From an uncultured Alistipes sp. (lineage in GTDB: Bacteria; Bacteroidota; Bacteroidia; Bacteroidales; Rikenellaceae), in contig CALUNL010000002.1 of NCBI GenBank assembly GCA_944322005.1, positions 62,001 to 126,000 of the forward strand: 64,000 bases of DNA, in the 5' to 3' direction. Shown one piece after another: positions 40,001-47,125 of this stretch (position 1 is the stretch's first letter; each line of letters starts with the position of its first letter). The translations under genes and the position numbers were made by a program. The notes beneath the pieces are model-generated. The model searched no databases. It saw nothing but the letters and a program-made list of their open reading frames with translations, and was not told the DNA's origin.

Positions 40001-40360
40001 CACAAATACGGGGGTTGTGGCAGTTCCGTCTGGATAGGTGGCATATACGGAAGCCGTATATACTCCGACGGGCAGGTTTTCGAATACAGGCTTGCAGGCC
40101 TCGGGATGGTCCACCTTCCTGGTCATCGAGACAGGATCACTTCCGTCATCGGGAGTAAGGACGGAGGTGAAACTTTCGGCACCGGCTTTGATTGCGGCCC
40201 GGCCGTCAAACAGAAGAGCGATACTGTTCTCTCCGCACGCCTCGTCATTCACGACAACGGCCTCCGGAGACGGGTAGGTCAGGTCTTCCAAATCGCCGCC
40301 TGTCTTCTCGCAAGCGACAAAACCGGCCAACGCCGATAAAAGTAAGACAATCTTTCTCAT
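37019..40360 (-). CDS. Large surface lipoprotein with fibronectin type III domains and GLUG-like beta-helix repeats
   Basis: 1113-residue lipoprotein (LAGFVAC, Cys18). Seen in order: an N-terminal beta domain; an FnIII-like domain (about 140-235, AFTWSVSGF...FSGLERNTSYWFKVEDL); a jelly-roll-like middle; a second FnIII domain (about 505-600, ITAVNAKAESIAVKWDKVEKASGYVLEYRE); and a C-terminal array of about ten repeats of the kind C.N.G.I......VGGI.G (GLUG-like, right-handed beta-helix) from about 620 on. No catalytic residues are recognised. It heads the operon with the pseudo-esterase and esterase and sits 92 bp after the duplicated regulatory module. Probably an adhesin or glycan-binding surface protein. 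Confidence 0.8.
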   Translation of the reverse strand: MRKIVLLLSALAGFVACEKTGGDLEDLTYPSPEAVVVNDEACGENSIALLFDGRAAIKAGAESFTSVLTPDDGSDPVSMTRKVDHPEACKPVFENLPVGVYTASVYATYPDGTATTPVFVKDSEGNIVKLKIEGASLAVRFVYATSSTLAFTWSVSGFRDGAEDRGTAYGFGIYRDEKCEDLVVSWQTDAGNSIWNGDLADGFPQFEFSGLERNTSYWFKVEDLDNNVVSAPVEAKTLDFTIVEPSSTGLVEPNDIALAEDFSELVWGGNYLRGSAAYSADDRNLATAFDKAEGVNPINGGKWKWYLVDPSIEIGLFNTMKHAVEFSRLGQWGVCHEVANDSDSPICGRVAHIKIGASSKTGLMCTPALVNLKSVATVELTFDQARYDSDPVTGAVFVLNNSEHAGKAGQYEVTPSVDALIPAAEFEIKPGRDFTTEKFILKNVSPGARIGIGPIRKDGSKPGSSQHRMYLDNVIIKVVAYEVSEIDLDKPVITAVNAKAESIAVKWDKVEKASGYVLEYRESGTEQYTAVELGNVLEYTINGLKGGVVYQIRIKAVDTVSGSESEYSDISEAETLVKADFPMVASTADEFIAILNDTEGLLTASETDEIQIAGNLDFEGKTLPAGVVFPGTLNGCNFTLNNIRSDHALFASIAGARDLTIGETCTFASTEAGTLAALAAEATGTISNVTNRAAVSVTMTEEANTTVIVSGLVAVNSARLDGCKNYGAVTYTNTAASYGALISGLAAYCDGAVDRCENHGNVTLSVPYLSNFGVIGDATNVPIHVGGLVAQSGTNAPITGSDNYGNIDYDITAIENLAVSCGTNRPRMGGVVGLAYSDVTSCTNNGKIDVCVTTSDKSVYTSNNYPVNIGGVSGGAYGGAPGASCSDVTDCTNNGEINCITYCDGTIPTCGGIVAYPGYEHASLTNLITRCVNNGTLNVFAQDEIRVGGINGGTGNVTHCRNYGEIKGTIPYGDATIGGISGFLSQGHKFEYNESYGALSNINGHEQVVEIGGLLGQHGGVDSYEGEGRGCIVNCDIVYDWNNHNWYSMTIGWNYSDKAVVVFGTESEPIKILGGSVSCDGGKTVIPITAENYETYAKGPGSEPYTVHVKFGE

Positions 40361-40452
40361 AACAAGAGATTTGGTTAAAGGTATTTAGGTTAAGTGTCCT
40401 TTCCCAGCGGAATTACCGTAAAGCTCCTAAATAAAAAACAGATTGTCATTGC

Positions 40453-40806
40453 AAAGAAAGCGTGGAGCCGTTCGTTTATCTGACAGAAGGCATTTGGCGA
40501 AGCCCAAGCACAAATAAACAATACCCCACACCGAACAGTGCCGCATCAAGAATGATACGAATGCACCATATACGGTGACGAATGTTCGTATTGTCTTCCC
40601 TTGTGCTCTGCAAAATCGCCAAATTTTACTGTCAAGGATTATCGAAACACTTTCACTTATAATTATGTCGTCCCATCCAGGTTATACGGTAAAGTTATAA
40701 ATTATTTCCCAATACGCAACATCCCTGGGGTATTGTCTTTGCAAATTTCAGCAAAACATTCATCTTTTGCAACACCATTGCACTCCGAATTCAAAACCTT
40801 GTTCTT
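40453..40806 (-). repeat. Duplicated regulatory module, copy 1 (upstream of the large lipoprotein operon)
   Basis: About 350 bp non-coding element homologous over its whole length to 50600-50947. Most bases are identical, with a few small indels that break any shared reading frame. It contains a minus-strand promoter (40690-40721), a perfect 10 bp inverted repeat ACAATACCCC (40518-40527)/GGGGTATTGT (40727-40736), a conserved two-part hairpin (40555-40591) and a distal stem (GTTTATTTG with CAGATAAAC, and GTGTGG with CCACGC on the minus strand). It ends 92 bp before the first start codon of the operon. Confidence 0.85.
40690..40721 (-). promoter_or_regulatory. Promoter inside module copy 1
   Basis: Minus-strand TGTTG (40717-40721), 19 bp spacer, TAACTTTA (40690-40697). 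The last base of the -7 box differs from copy 2 (TAACTTTG), so this copy should be the weaker promoter. It points toward the lipoprotein operon. Confidence 0.65.
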
Positions 40807-40891
40807 CCATATGCCGGAAAGCGGCAAAAAGAGACAAAGAAATCGTCATCAGACACATGTGTTTCCGGAAGCCGGTGCTGCAAGGTCCTCT

Positions 40892-41368
40892 CTATTCGGA
40901 GTTCTCCTCCACCTTTTTGAGCAGGAACATATCCTCAAGGGGACCCGTTATCACCTCTCCCCTGCCATCCAGCATGCGCAGGCGGTCGCCCTCCATGCGG
41001 AAAATGGTCGAGTCACTCCCGTCGCCGACGGCAATCAGGCGGTTGCCGCGGAGCTCATACCTGCCCGCGGATTCGAAAACACCGTCCCGGTCGACATAGT
41101 CGTACACCATACGGAACGTACCGTCCCTCCCGATCTCCACCGTCACATCTATGCCCGGACAGTCGGCCGCAGGAATCGTCCCTCCGTATGTACCGCAGAG
41201 GTCCGGCGAATCCGGCATATCCTGCTTCTCGGCCGCTGCCACAATGCGTCCGCCATCAGGCCGGCGTTGCGGATCTCTCTTTCCGTTCCTCATGCAGCCG
41301 GCAATGAAGGTTGCGGCGGCCAGCACCAGGATAATTACAGTTCCGATACGTTCATTTGGGTTTCGCAT
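40892..41368 (-). CDS. NlpE-like lipoprotein
   Basis: 158-residue lipoprotein (lipobox ATFIAGC, Cys25). After a short charged linker, residues about 57-155 match the NlpE N-terminal domain (LCGTYGGTIPAADCPGIDVTVEIGRDGTFRM; compare the YxGxLPCADC motif). The first Cys of the usual CADC is replaced by Ala here (AADC), so the CxxC metal/disulfide pair is incomplete. In E. coli NlpE reports envelope or adhesion stress to Cpx; Bacteroidetes homologues are of unknown role. It is monocistronic. Confidence 0.8.
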   Translation of the reverse strand: MRNPNERIGTVIILVLAAATFIAGCMRNGKRDPQRRPDGGRIVAAAEKQDMPDSPDLCGTYGGTIPAADCPGIDVTVEIGRDGTFRMVYDYVDRDGVFESAGRYELRGNRLIAVGDGSDSTIFRMEGDRLRMLDGRGEVITGPLEDMFLLKKVEENSE

Positions 41369-41924
41369 GGTCCGGAAGTTTGTTCAACCGCCTCGAAATT
41401 AAGGCCTTTTTACCCGAAAAGCAACGTTTGCGGCCTTTTACGTCACTAACGGAGAATAAACGAAGACTGCAAAGCGACATTGCGTCTTACATCAATCGGA
41501 TACGGTACCGTTAACATAGCGTTTCGGAATCAGACCCGAACAATAGCTACGAATCTAAATACACAATACACGAACATCTGCGACAAGACCATACAATAAC
41601 AACGACCGTACCGACAGTTATATCCGGGAATCTATATACAAATGAATAAAAACAATATCTGCCACCTTTCTTGATGGCAGATATTCTATCGACTTGCTTT
41701 TATAAACCTCTCAATCTATCTTCTTTGGACTCTTGTTCGTGCACGGAGCTCGAATATTCAATAGCCAATGTTAAACCGTCTCCTCCTTTTAATATTATTA
41801 TTTACTAATCTTGTTATAGTGTTATAAATACATTTTTGGAATCGTAATGCCTGTTTTTCAATTGCTTCTCCTAATTAAAACCGAAAATCTGTCTTCTGGC
41901 GGAATGGCGGGACGGAATAAAGAC
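41369..41924. other. AT-rich intergenic stretch with one hairpin
   Basis: No gene supported. It includes a perfect 10 bp inverted repeat ATATCTGCCA (41655-41664)/TGGCAGATAT (41675-41684) with a 10-nt loop. The minus-strand side continues ATTGTTTTT, so it could be a back-up terminator downstream of the tRNA transcript. The rest shows no structure I can assign. Confidence 0.5.
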
Positions 41925-41960
41925 AAAAAACGGTTGCGGATTTTTCAATCCGCAACCGTT
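41925..41960 (-). terminator. Terminator of the tRNA-Thr transcript
   Basis: Perfect 14 bp stem (41929-41942 with 41947-41960), 4-nt loop, followed on the minus strand by a T run (41925-41930). It lies 82 bp beyond the tRNA 3' end. Confidence 0.9.
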
Positions 41961-42041
41961 CTCTTCTCGTGGGCCTTTGACAGCCTTCTGCCTGTCCCCC
42001 CACTTATTCACGCCCACGGGCTTGCGCCCCGGGTTTTCGAG

Positions 42042-42113
42042 AGCCGAATCCGAGACTTGAACTCGGGACCCCTTCATTACGAGTGAAGTGCTCTACCACT
42101 GAGCTAATTCGGC
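42042..42113 (-). tRNA. tRNA-Thr (anticodon CGT)
   Basis: 72-nt cloverleaf on the minus strand: acceptor GCCGAAT/ATTCGGC, D-arm GCTC-AGTGGTA-GAGC, anticodon stem CTTCA/TGAAG with loop CTCGTAA (anticodon CGT, reading ACG), T-arm CCGAG-TTCAAGT-CTCGG, discriminator T. CCA is not encoded. A single tRNA gene with its own terminator. Confidence 0.97.
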
Positions 42114-42241
42114 AAAACATAACCGTTTCGAGGTGCAAATATCGTAAAATTTTCTTTATTCGTGCAAATTAATCGGATTTTTTCTGACCTAACGTGCACT
42201 TTTTTTGTAAATTCGCATCTACAAAACCTACTACTGCTGCA

Positions 42242-43681
42242 ATGATTACATTCATCATCTGCCTGTGCCTCCTGGTGGCGGCATACTTCACCTACGGGCG
42301 ATATCTCGAAAAGGTCTGCCGGATCGACGGCAAAGCCGAAGTCCCGAGCAAACGGCTCTACGACGGCGTGGACTACGTCCCGATGCCGCGCTGGAGGACT
42401 TTTCTCGTACAACTGCTCAACATTGCCGGCATAGGGCCGATATTCGGTGCCGTGCTGGGCGCGTGCTTCGGGCCCGTGGCCTTCCTGTGGATCACCTTCG
42501 GCGGAATATTCATGGGTGCCGTCCACGACTTCCTCTCGGGAGTGATGCTCGTGCGCAACGACGGGTTGAGCATACCCGAAACCGTGGGGCGCTACCTCGG
42601 CGGCGGCATGAAGCAGTTCATGCGCCTGTTCTCGATCATACTGCTCGTGCTGGTGGGCGTGGTCTTCCTGCGCAGCCCGGCGAGCATCCTCGGCGGCATG
42701 GTCCCGCAGGTCCCTTACTACGCCTGGATAACCATCATCGTGATATATTACTTCGTGGCGACGCTGCTGCCGGTTGACAAGATCATCGGCAAGCTCTATC
42801 CGATCTTCGGTGCCGCGCTCGGCTTCATGGCGCTCGGCCTTATGGGGGCGATATTCTTCGGCGGCTACGAGGTTCCGGAGATGACCACCTTCCGCAACTT
42901 CCAGCTCAACGCCTCCTCCGTACCGATCGTGCCGACGCTCTTCATCACCATCGCCTGCGGGGCCATTTCGGGCTTCCACGCCACGCAGTCGCCGCTAATG
43001 GCGCGCTGCGTGAACAACGAGCGCGAGTGCCGCATGGTATTCTACGGGGCGATGATAGCCGAGTCGGTGATAGCTCTCGTGTGGGCGGCCATAGCGATGG
43101 CCTTCTTCGGAGGCGCCGGCGAACTGTCGCAGGCGATGGCCGAACACGGCAACGACGCCGCATGGGCGGTGAACACCATCTCGCGCGGCACGCTCGGCAT
43201 CGTCGGAGGCATCCTCGCCGTGCTCGGCGTGGTGGCCGCACCGATAACCTCGGGCGACACGGCATTCCGTTCGGCACGCCTCATCGTTGCCGACATATTC
43301 CATATCGACCAGCGCAAGCCGGCCAAGAGGCTCTGGATAGGCATACCGCTCTTCGCCGTGGGCATCGTGCTGACGTTCGTCGACTTCGACGTTGTGTGGC
43401 GCTACTTCTCGTGGACCAACCAGGCGCTGGCGGCCATCGTGCTGTGGAGCATCGTGGCCTACATGCGCCAGAACCGCATGAAGAGCATCCTTGCCGCCGT
43501 ACCGGCCGTATTCATGACCTATATCTGCTCGAGTTTCGTATTCGTCTCGCCGCAGTTCGCGGGCATGGGCCCGACCTTATGGGCATATGTCGGCGGAGGG
43601 GTGCTGACGCTTGCCATATGTGCCGGCATGTGGTTCAGGCTGCGCGGAGAGAGGAGGATTGAGGCTCCGGCAGAGAGATAA
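42242..43681 (+). CDS. CstA-family carbon starvation / peptide or pyruvate transporter
   Basis: 479-residue polytopic inner-membrane protein of the CstA family (about 13 hydrophobic segments). Family segments visible are RRLYDGVDYVPMPRW-type N-terminal loop (here SKRLYDGVDYVPMPRW), LLNIAGIGPIFGAVLGACFGPVAFLWITFG, ISGFHATQSPLMARC and PITSGDTAFRSARLI. The E. coli CstA is longer (about 700 residues); the short form is common in Bacteroidetes. Known substrates for the family are peptides and pyruvate. The start is the ATG at 42242; the open frame before it is AT-rich non-coding sequence. Confidence 0.9.
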   Translation: MITFIICLCLLVAAYFTYGRYLEKVCRIDGKAEVPSKRLYDGVDYVPMPRWRTFLVQLLNIAGIGPIFGAVLGACFGPVAFLWITFGGIFMGAVHDFLSGVMLVRNDGLSIPETVGRYLGGGMKQFMRLFSIILLVLVGVVFLRSPASILGGMVPQVPYYAWITIIVIYYFVATLLPVDKIIGKLYPIFGAALGFMALGLMGAIFFGGYEVPEMTTFRNFQLNASSVPIVPTLFITIACGAISGFHATQSPLMARCVNNERECRMVFYGAMIAESVIALVWAAIAMAFFGGAGELSQAMAEHGNDAAWAVNTISRGTLGIVGGILAVLGVVAAPITSGDTAFRSARLIVADIFHIDQRKPAKRLWIGIPLFAVGIVLTFVDFDVVWRYFSWTNQALAAIVLWSIVAYMRQNRMKSILAAVPAVFMTYICSSFVFVSPQFAGMGPTLWAYVGGGVLTLAICAGMWFRLRGERRIEAPAER

Positions 43682-43693
43682 AACGCAAACCAT

Positions 43694-44386
43694 ATGGAGC
43701 GCAACATACAACACAGGGATTTCCGGCGCGGCCTGCGGCTCGAGCCTACGGCCGACCAGACCTTCATACTCACGGGCGGGGACCTGCGGCGGCGTCTCGA
43801 ACGCACGCGCCGCGCCGAGGAGGAGGGCGACTTCGAGCGGGCATGCCGCGAGAGGTTCGACATGGTAGAGGAGATAGCGGAGGCGCTGCCCGACGACGAG
43901 GCCGTGGAGCTCGACTGGGGCGACGACAATTCGCGCGCCGCAATGGAGACCATGCGCGACGCGGCTGTCGACGCACTGCTTGCGGGCCAGACCGAGATTG
44001 CGGCGGCGCAGCTCGAGCTGCTTCTCGACTCCGACCCGGAGGACCATACGGAGGCCACCCCGACGCTGGCCATGTGCTATGTGGCTCTCGGCGACCGCGA
44101 ATGTTTCGAGGATACGCTGATGGACATCGACGACCGTTCACCCATAAAGCCGCTTCTGAAGGCCTGGGACTCGTTCCGCCGCAACGGGCGCTCCGAAGCC
44201 GCCGACATGGAGGCGCTGCGCCGCCACAGGGCGTTTGCCGCCGAGCTGTGTGCCGACGACCACACGTCGGAGACGGCGGATGGCCAGGCGTCGGCCGCTC
44301 GCGAGCTGTGGTTCACCTTCGAACCTCTTGTAGGCCGCGACGGCGGATTTCTCGAATATCTCAAACGGGAGTTGCAACGAAAATAG
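43694..44386 (+). CDS. Hypothetical protein, helical/TPR-like
   Basis: 230-residue cytosolic protein rich in Glu, Asp, Arg and Ala, mostly alpha-helical (AAAQLELLLDSDPEDHTEATPTLAMCYVALGDRECFEDTL resembles a TPR pair). No signal peptide or known motif. It starts 12 bp after cstA and probably shares its transcript, ending at a strong terminator. Function unknown. Confidence 0.7.
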   Translation: MERNIQHRDFRRGLRLEPTADQTFILTGGDLRRRLERTRRAEEEGDFERACRERFDMVEEIAEALPDDEAVELDWGDDNSRAAMETMRDAAVDALLAGQTEIAAAQLELLLDSDPEDHTEATPTLAMCYVALGDRECFEDTLMDIDDRSPIKPLLKAWDSFRRNGRSEAADMEALRRHRAFAAELCADDHTSETADGQASAARELWFTFEPLVGRDGGFLEYLKRELQRK

Positions 44387-44411
44387 GGGCCGGAACCCCT
44401 AACCGGCACTG

Positions 44412-44447
44412 CTGCAGGGGGTCAGAAGACCTCCTGCAGTATTTTTA
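44412..44447 (+). terminator. Terminator of the cstA operon
   Basis: Stem CTGCAGG (44412-44418)/CCTGCAG (44433-44439) with inner GGTC-AGAA-GACC, followed by TATTTTTA. It overlaps the last codons of the convergent recO gene. Confidence 0.8.
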
Positions 44448-45153
44448 TGGACTGCACGCGGCGTATCGAGTCGAGATGCACCGTGTAGTACTCCACAAGC
44501 GAGTTGAGCATCTCCACGCGCCGGCGGCGGTTGAGCCCGAGCTCCCCGAGCGCACCGACGTCGCAGCGGAGCAGTTCGGCGAGCAGTTCGGCGCATTCGG
44601 GCGACATCGCGCGGCCCGACACCGAGGGTCCGGAGGTGAACAGCCCCTCGCCGAGATCGAACAAGTCGCCCGGGCGGTATGCATTTCCGGGGCTGAATCC
44701 AAGATAGGAGCTGATATTGGCCAGGAACCACAGGTGGAAGTTGGCCGTGCCGCGCTCCAGCGTATCGAGCGCCCCCACCGAGCCCCACACGAAGTCGAAG
44801 AGTTCCGCATTGGGTTCGCTCTCGCCCACAAGGCGGTAGAGCACCTCGGCCATGAAGAGCGCTATGGTCGACTTGCGCACATCGTACGGGATCGACGAGA
44901 GGAGTATCCCGTTGCGGATCTCGCGCATGCGGTGCATCTCCATCTTCGGCGATTCGAGCCCCTCGAACTCGAGTGCGAACATCGGCTGGAAGAGTGCCAT
45001 CTTCGAGCCGTGGCCGCGCGAGGAGCGCACGCCCTGTATCATGTAGCTCTGACGCCCGAAGCGGTCGGTGAGCAGGTGCGCCACCAGCGACGAGTCGCCG
45101 TACTTGACGGTGTTCAGCACTATCCCGCGGGCCTTGTAACTCTTCATTGCCAT
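44422..45153 (-). CDS. recO: DNA repair protein RecO
   Basis: 243-residue recombination mediator that works with RecR/RecF to load RecA. The N-terminal OB fold is recognisable (KARGIVLNTVKYGDSSLVAHLLTDRFGRQSYMIQGVRS), followed by the helical domain (LFMAEVLYRLVGESEPN). The four-cysteine zinc motif of some RecO proteins is absent. It is 22 bp downstream of xerD on the same strand. Confidence 0.93.
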   Translation of the reverse strand: MAMKSYKARGIVLNTVKYGDSSLVAHLLTDRFGRQSYMIQGVRSSRGHGSKMALFQPMFALEFEGLESPKMEMHRMREIRNGILLSSIPYDVRKSTIALFMAEVLYRLVGESEPNAELFDFVWGSVGALDTLERGTANFHLWFLANISSYLGFSPGNAYRPGDLFDLGEGLFTSGPSVSGRAMSPECAELLAELLRCDVGALGELGLNRRRRVEMLNSLVEYYTVHLDSIRRVQSIKILQEVF

Positions 45154-45175
45154 GGCGTCCCTCCCCCTGCGAAAA

Positions 45176-46078
45176 CTATATTGACAGCTTCTCGACCGTC
45201 TCGCGCAGACGCTCCGAATCGAGGTGCGTGTAGATTTCGGTCGTGACTATGCTCTCGTGGCCGAGCATCTCCTGCACCTGGCGGATGTTCGCGCCGCCCG
45301 CAAGCAGGTGCGTGGCGAAGGAGTGGCGGAAGGTGTGCGGGCTCACGGTCTTGTCGATTCCGGCACGGCGCACGGCATCCCGTATCACGGTGAACACCAT
45401 CACGCGTGTGAGCGCACCTCCGCGGTTGTTCAGAAATAGGATGTCGCGGCTGTCGCTGCGCGTGGCCATTCCGCGGCGGTCGTCGAGGTAGAGCATCACC
45501 CTCTCGCGGGCTATGTTGCTCACGGGCACCAGTCGCTGCTTGTCGCCCTTGCCCACCACGCGGATATACCCCTCGCCGAAGAATAGGTCGCCCAGCCGCA
45601 GCGCCGTCAGCTCCGACACGCGCAGGCCGCACGAATAGAGCAGTTCGAGCATGGCCCTGTCGCGATGGCCCTTTACCGTCGACACGTCTATCGAGTTTAT
45701 TATGCGGTCGATCTCCTCGACGGTGAGTGTGTCGGGCAGGTGCCGTCCCGCCTTCGGGGCCGATATGAACTCCGTGGGCGAACTCTCCATGCGGTCGTTT
45801 ATGAGCAGGTAGTTGTAGAAGCTCTTTATGCCGCACAGGGTCCGGGCCTGCGACGACTTCTTGTGGGCCGTGTCGAACAGATGGGCCAGAAAACGCTCTA
45901 TCATCGCGGAGTCGACCTCGGTCGGCGGCACGTCGTACATCCGCAGCACGAAGTGCTCGAACTCCACGATGTCGCGCATGTATGCCTCGACGGTGTTCTC
46001 CGAAAGGTGTTTCTCCAATCTTATGTGGGTGCGGTAACCGGATATGGCCTTGCGCCACTTCTCCTCGTTTTTCACCAT
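45176..46078 (-). CDS. xerD: Tyrosine recombinase XerD/XerC
   Basis: 300-residue site-specific recombinase resolving chromosome dimers. The N-terminal SAM-like core-binding domain (HLSENTVEAYMRDIVEF) precedes a catalytic domain with all expected residues: Arg in SCGLRVSELTALRL, Lys in VVGKGDKQRLVPV, HxxR in SPHTFRHSFATHLL, His in EMLGHESIVTTEIYTHL with the nucleophilic Tyr. The length and absence of extra domains argue for the housekeeping Xer protein and against a mobile-element integrase. The start is the ATG at 46078. Confidence 0.93.
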   Translation of the reverse strand: MVKNEEKWRKAISGYRTHIRLEKHLSENTVEAYMRDIVEFEHFVLRMYDVPPTEVDSAMIERFLAHLFDTAHKKSSQARTLCGIKSFYNYLLINDRMESSPTEFISAPKAGRHLPDTLTVEEIDRIINSIDVSTVKGHRDRAMLELLYSCGLRVSELTALRLGDLFFGEGYIRVVGKGDKQRLVPVSNIARERVMLYLDDRRGMATRSDSRDILFLNNRGGALTRVMVFTVIRDAVRRAGIDKTVSPHTFRHSFATHLLAGGANIRQVQEMLGHESIVTTEIYTHLDSERLRETVEKLSI

Positions 46079-46086
46079 TTTTGTAG

Positions 46087-46094
46087 TAACTTTG
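46087..46094 (+). promoter_or_regulatory. -7 box upstream of prmA
   Basis: TAACTTTG on the plus strand, 81 nt before prmA. A T-rich stretch lies at about the -33 position but no clear TTG. On the minus strand TATCTTTG (46101-46108) lies 22 bp upstream of the xerD start and may serve xerD-recO. Confidence 0.5.
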
Positions 46095-46175
46095 CGCAGA
46101 CAAAGATACTCAAATTTTACATAATATTCGTACGGCGGGCCATTTTCGGGCACGTCGCCGATTCGATTTCGGGAC

Positions 46176-47015
46176 ATGGACTATCTGGAACTTCATGCGA
46201 GGGTCGCCCCGGGCGACCTGGCGGAGATTGCGACGGCGGAGCTGTCGGAACTCCCCTTCGAGGGCTTCACAATCGAGGAAGACGGCTTCCGCGGCTACCT
46301 TCCGGCCGACATGGCATCATTCAGGGATGCGGCGGATGAAATTCTGCGCCGGTGCGGCATCGCCGGTGCGGAGTGGAGCGAGGTCGGCGACCGCAACTGG
46401 AATGCCGAGTGGGAGAGCGGCTTCGAGCCGGTCGACATCGACGGGCGTCTGCTCATCCGCGCGCCGTTCCACGCGGCGGCCGAGGGACGTCCGGAGATCG
46501 TGATAATGCCCGACATGTCGTTCGGGACGGGCCACCACGCCACCACCCGCATGATGGTCGGCCTTATCCTCGACACGGGTGCGGCGGGCCGCCGCGTGCT
46601 GGACGTGGGTTGCGGCACGGGCATCCTCTCGATTGCTGCCGCTCTGTCGGGGGCTTCGGAGGTCGATGCGGTCGACATCGACCCCCGCTCGTGCGACAAC
46701 TGCCGCTCGAATGCCGCCATGAACGGCGCCGAGGGGCGCATACGGGTCCTCTGCGGCGATGTCTCGGCCGTGACGGGCCGCCGCTACGACATGATACTGG
46801 CCAACATCAACCGCAATATCCTGCAACACGACATGCCGTCGTACGCGGCGGCTCTGGAGCGGGGCGGGGTGCTCTTCGTCAGCGGGTTCTACGACACCGA
46901 CGCGGAGGCGGTCATACGGGCCGCGGCCGAGTCGGGGCTTGCGCCTTGCGGCGGACGCCACCTCGACGGCTGGGCCGCGCTGGCATTCACCGCGGCGCCG
47001 GACCAACGGGAGTAA
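46176..47015 (+). CDS. prmA: Ribosomal protein L11 methyltransferase
   Basis: 279-residue SAM-dependent methyltransferase for ribosomal protein L11. Family features are the N-terminal substrate-recognition domain, DMSFGTGHHATTRMM, the SAM motif VLDVGCGTGILSIAAALSGA, DIDPRSCDN, and ILANINRNIL in the position of the NPPY-like catalytic loop. It is divergent from xerD, with a TAACTTTG -7 box at 46087-46094. Confidence 0.94.
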   Translation: MDYLELHARVAPGDLAEIATAELSELPFEGFTIEEDGFRGYLPADMASFRDAADEILRRCGIAGAEWSEVGDRNWNAEWESGFEPVDIDGRLLIRAPFHAAAEGRPEIVIMPDMSFGTGHHATTRMMVGLILDTGAAGRRVLDVGCGTGILSIAAALSGASEVDAVDIDPRSCDNCRSNAAMNGAEGRIRVLCGDVSAVTGRRYDMILANINRNILQHDMPSYAAALERGGVLFVSGFYDTDAEAVIRAAAESGLAPCGGRHLDGWAALAFTAAPDQRE

Positions 47016-47026
47016 CGCGCCCGACA

Positions 47027-47063
47027 CAAAAAGAGCGGAGCCGCCCATCGGGGACGGCTCCGC
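47027..47063. terminator. Terminator between prmA and the LRR lipoprotein gene
   Basis: Stem GCGGAGCCG (47035-47043)/CGGCTCCGC (47055-47063) with A-rich sequence (47027-47032) giving a T run on the minus strand. It suits the minus-strand LRR gene ending at 47126. Confidence 0.8.
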
Positions 47064-47125
47064 ACCGCATTTGCGGGGATATCTTCATTCGGCTGTTCCG
47101 GAGCGGCCGCTCACGCCGCACCGGA

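Noticed and set aside
40601..41449. 282-codon plus-strand frame over module copy 1 and the NlpE-like gene
   Set aside because: Runs antisense to a clear lipoprotein gene. Its first part resembles the frame in copy 2, but base differences are not concentrated at third codon positions.
41655..41684. 10 bp hairpin as a riboswitch or small RNA
   Set aside because: A single short stem in AT-rich sequence with no promoter close by; treated only as a possible back-up terminator.
45176..46078. Tyrosine recombinase as integrase of a mobile element or dedicated invertase of the module
   Set aside because: Size, motifs and coupling to recO fit housekeeping XerD/C; no attachment sites or cargo nearby. 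A role in inverting the modules cannot be excluded but has no direct support.
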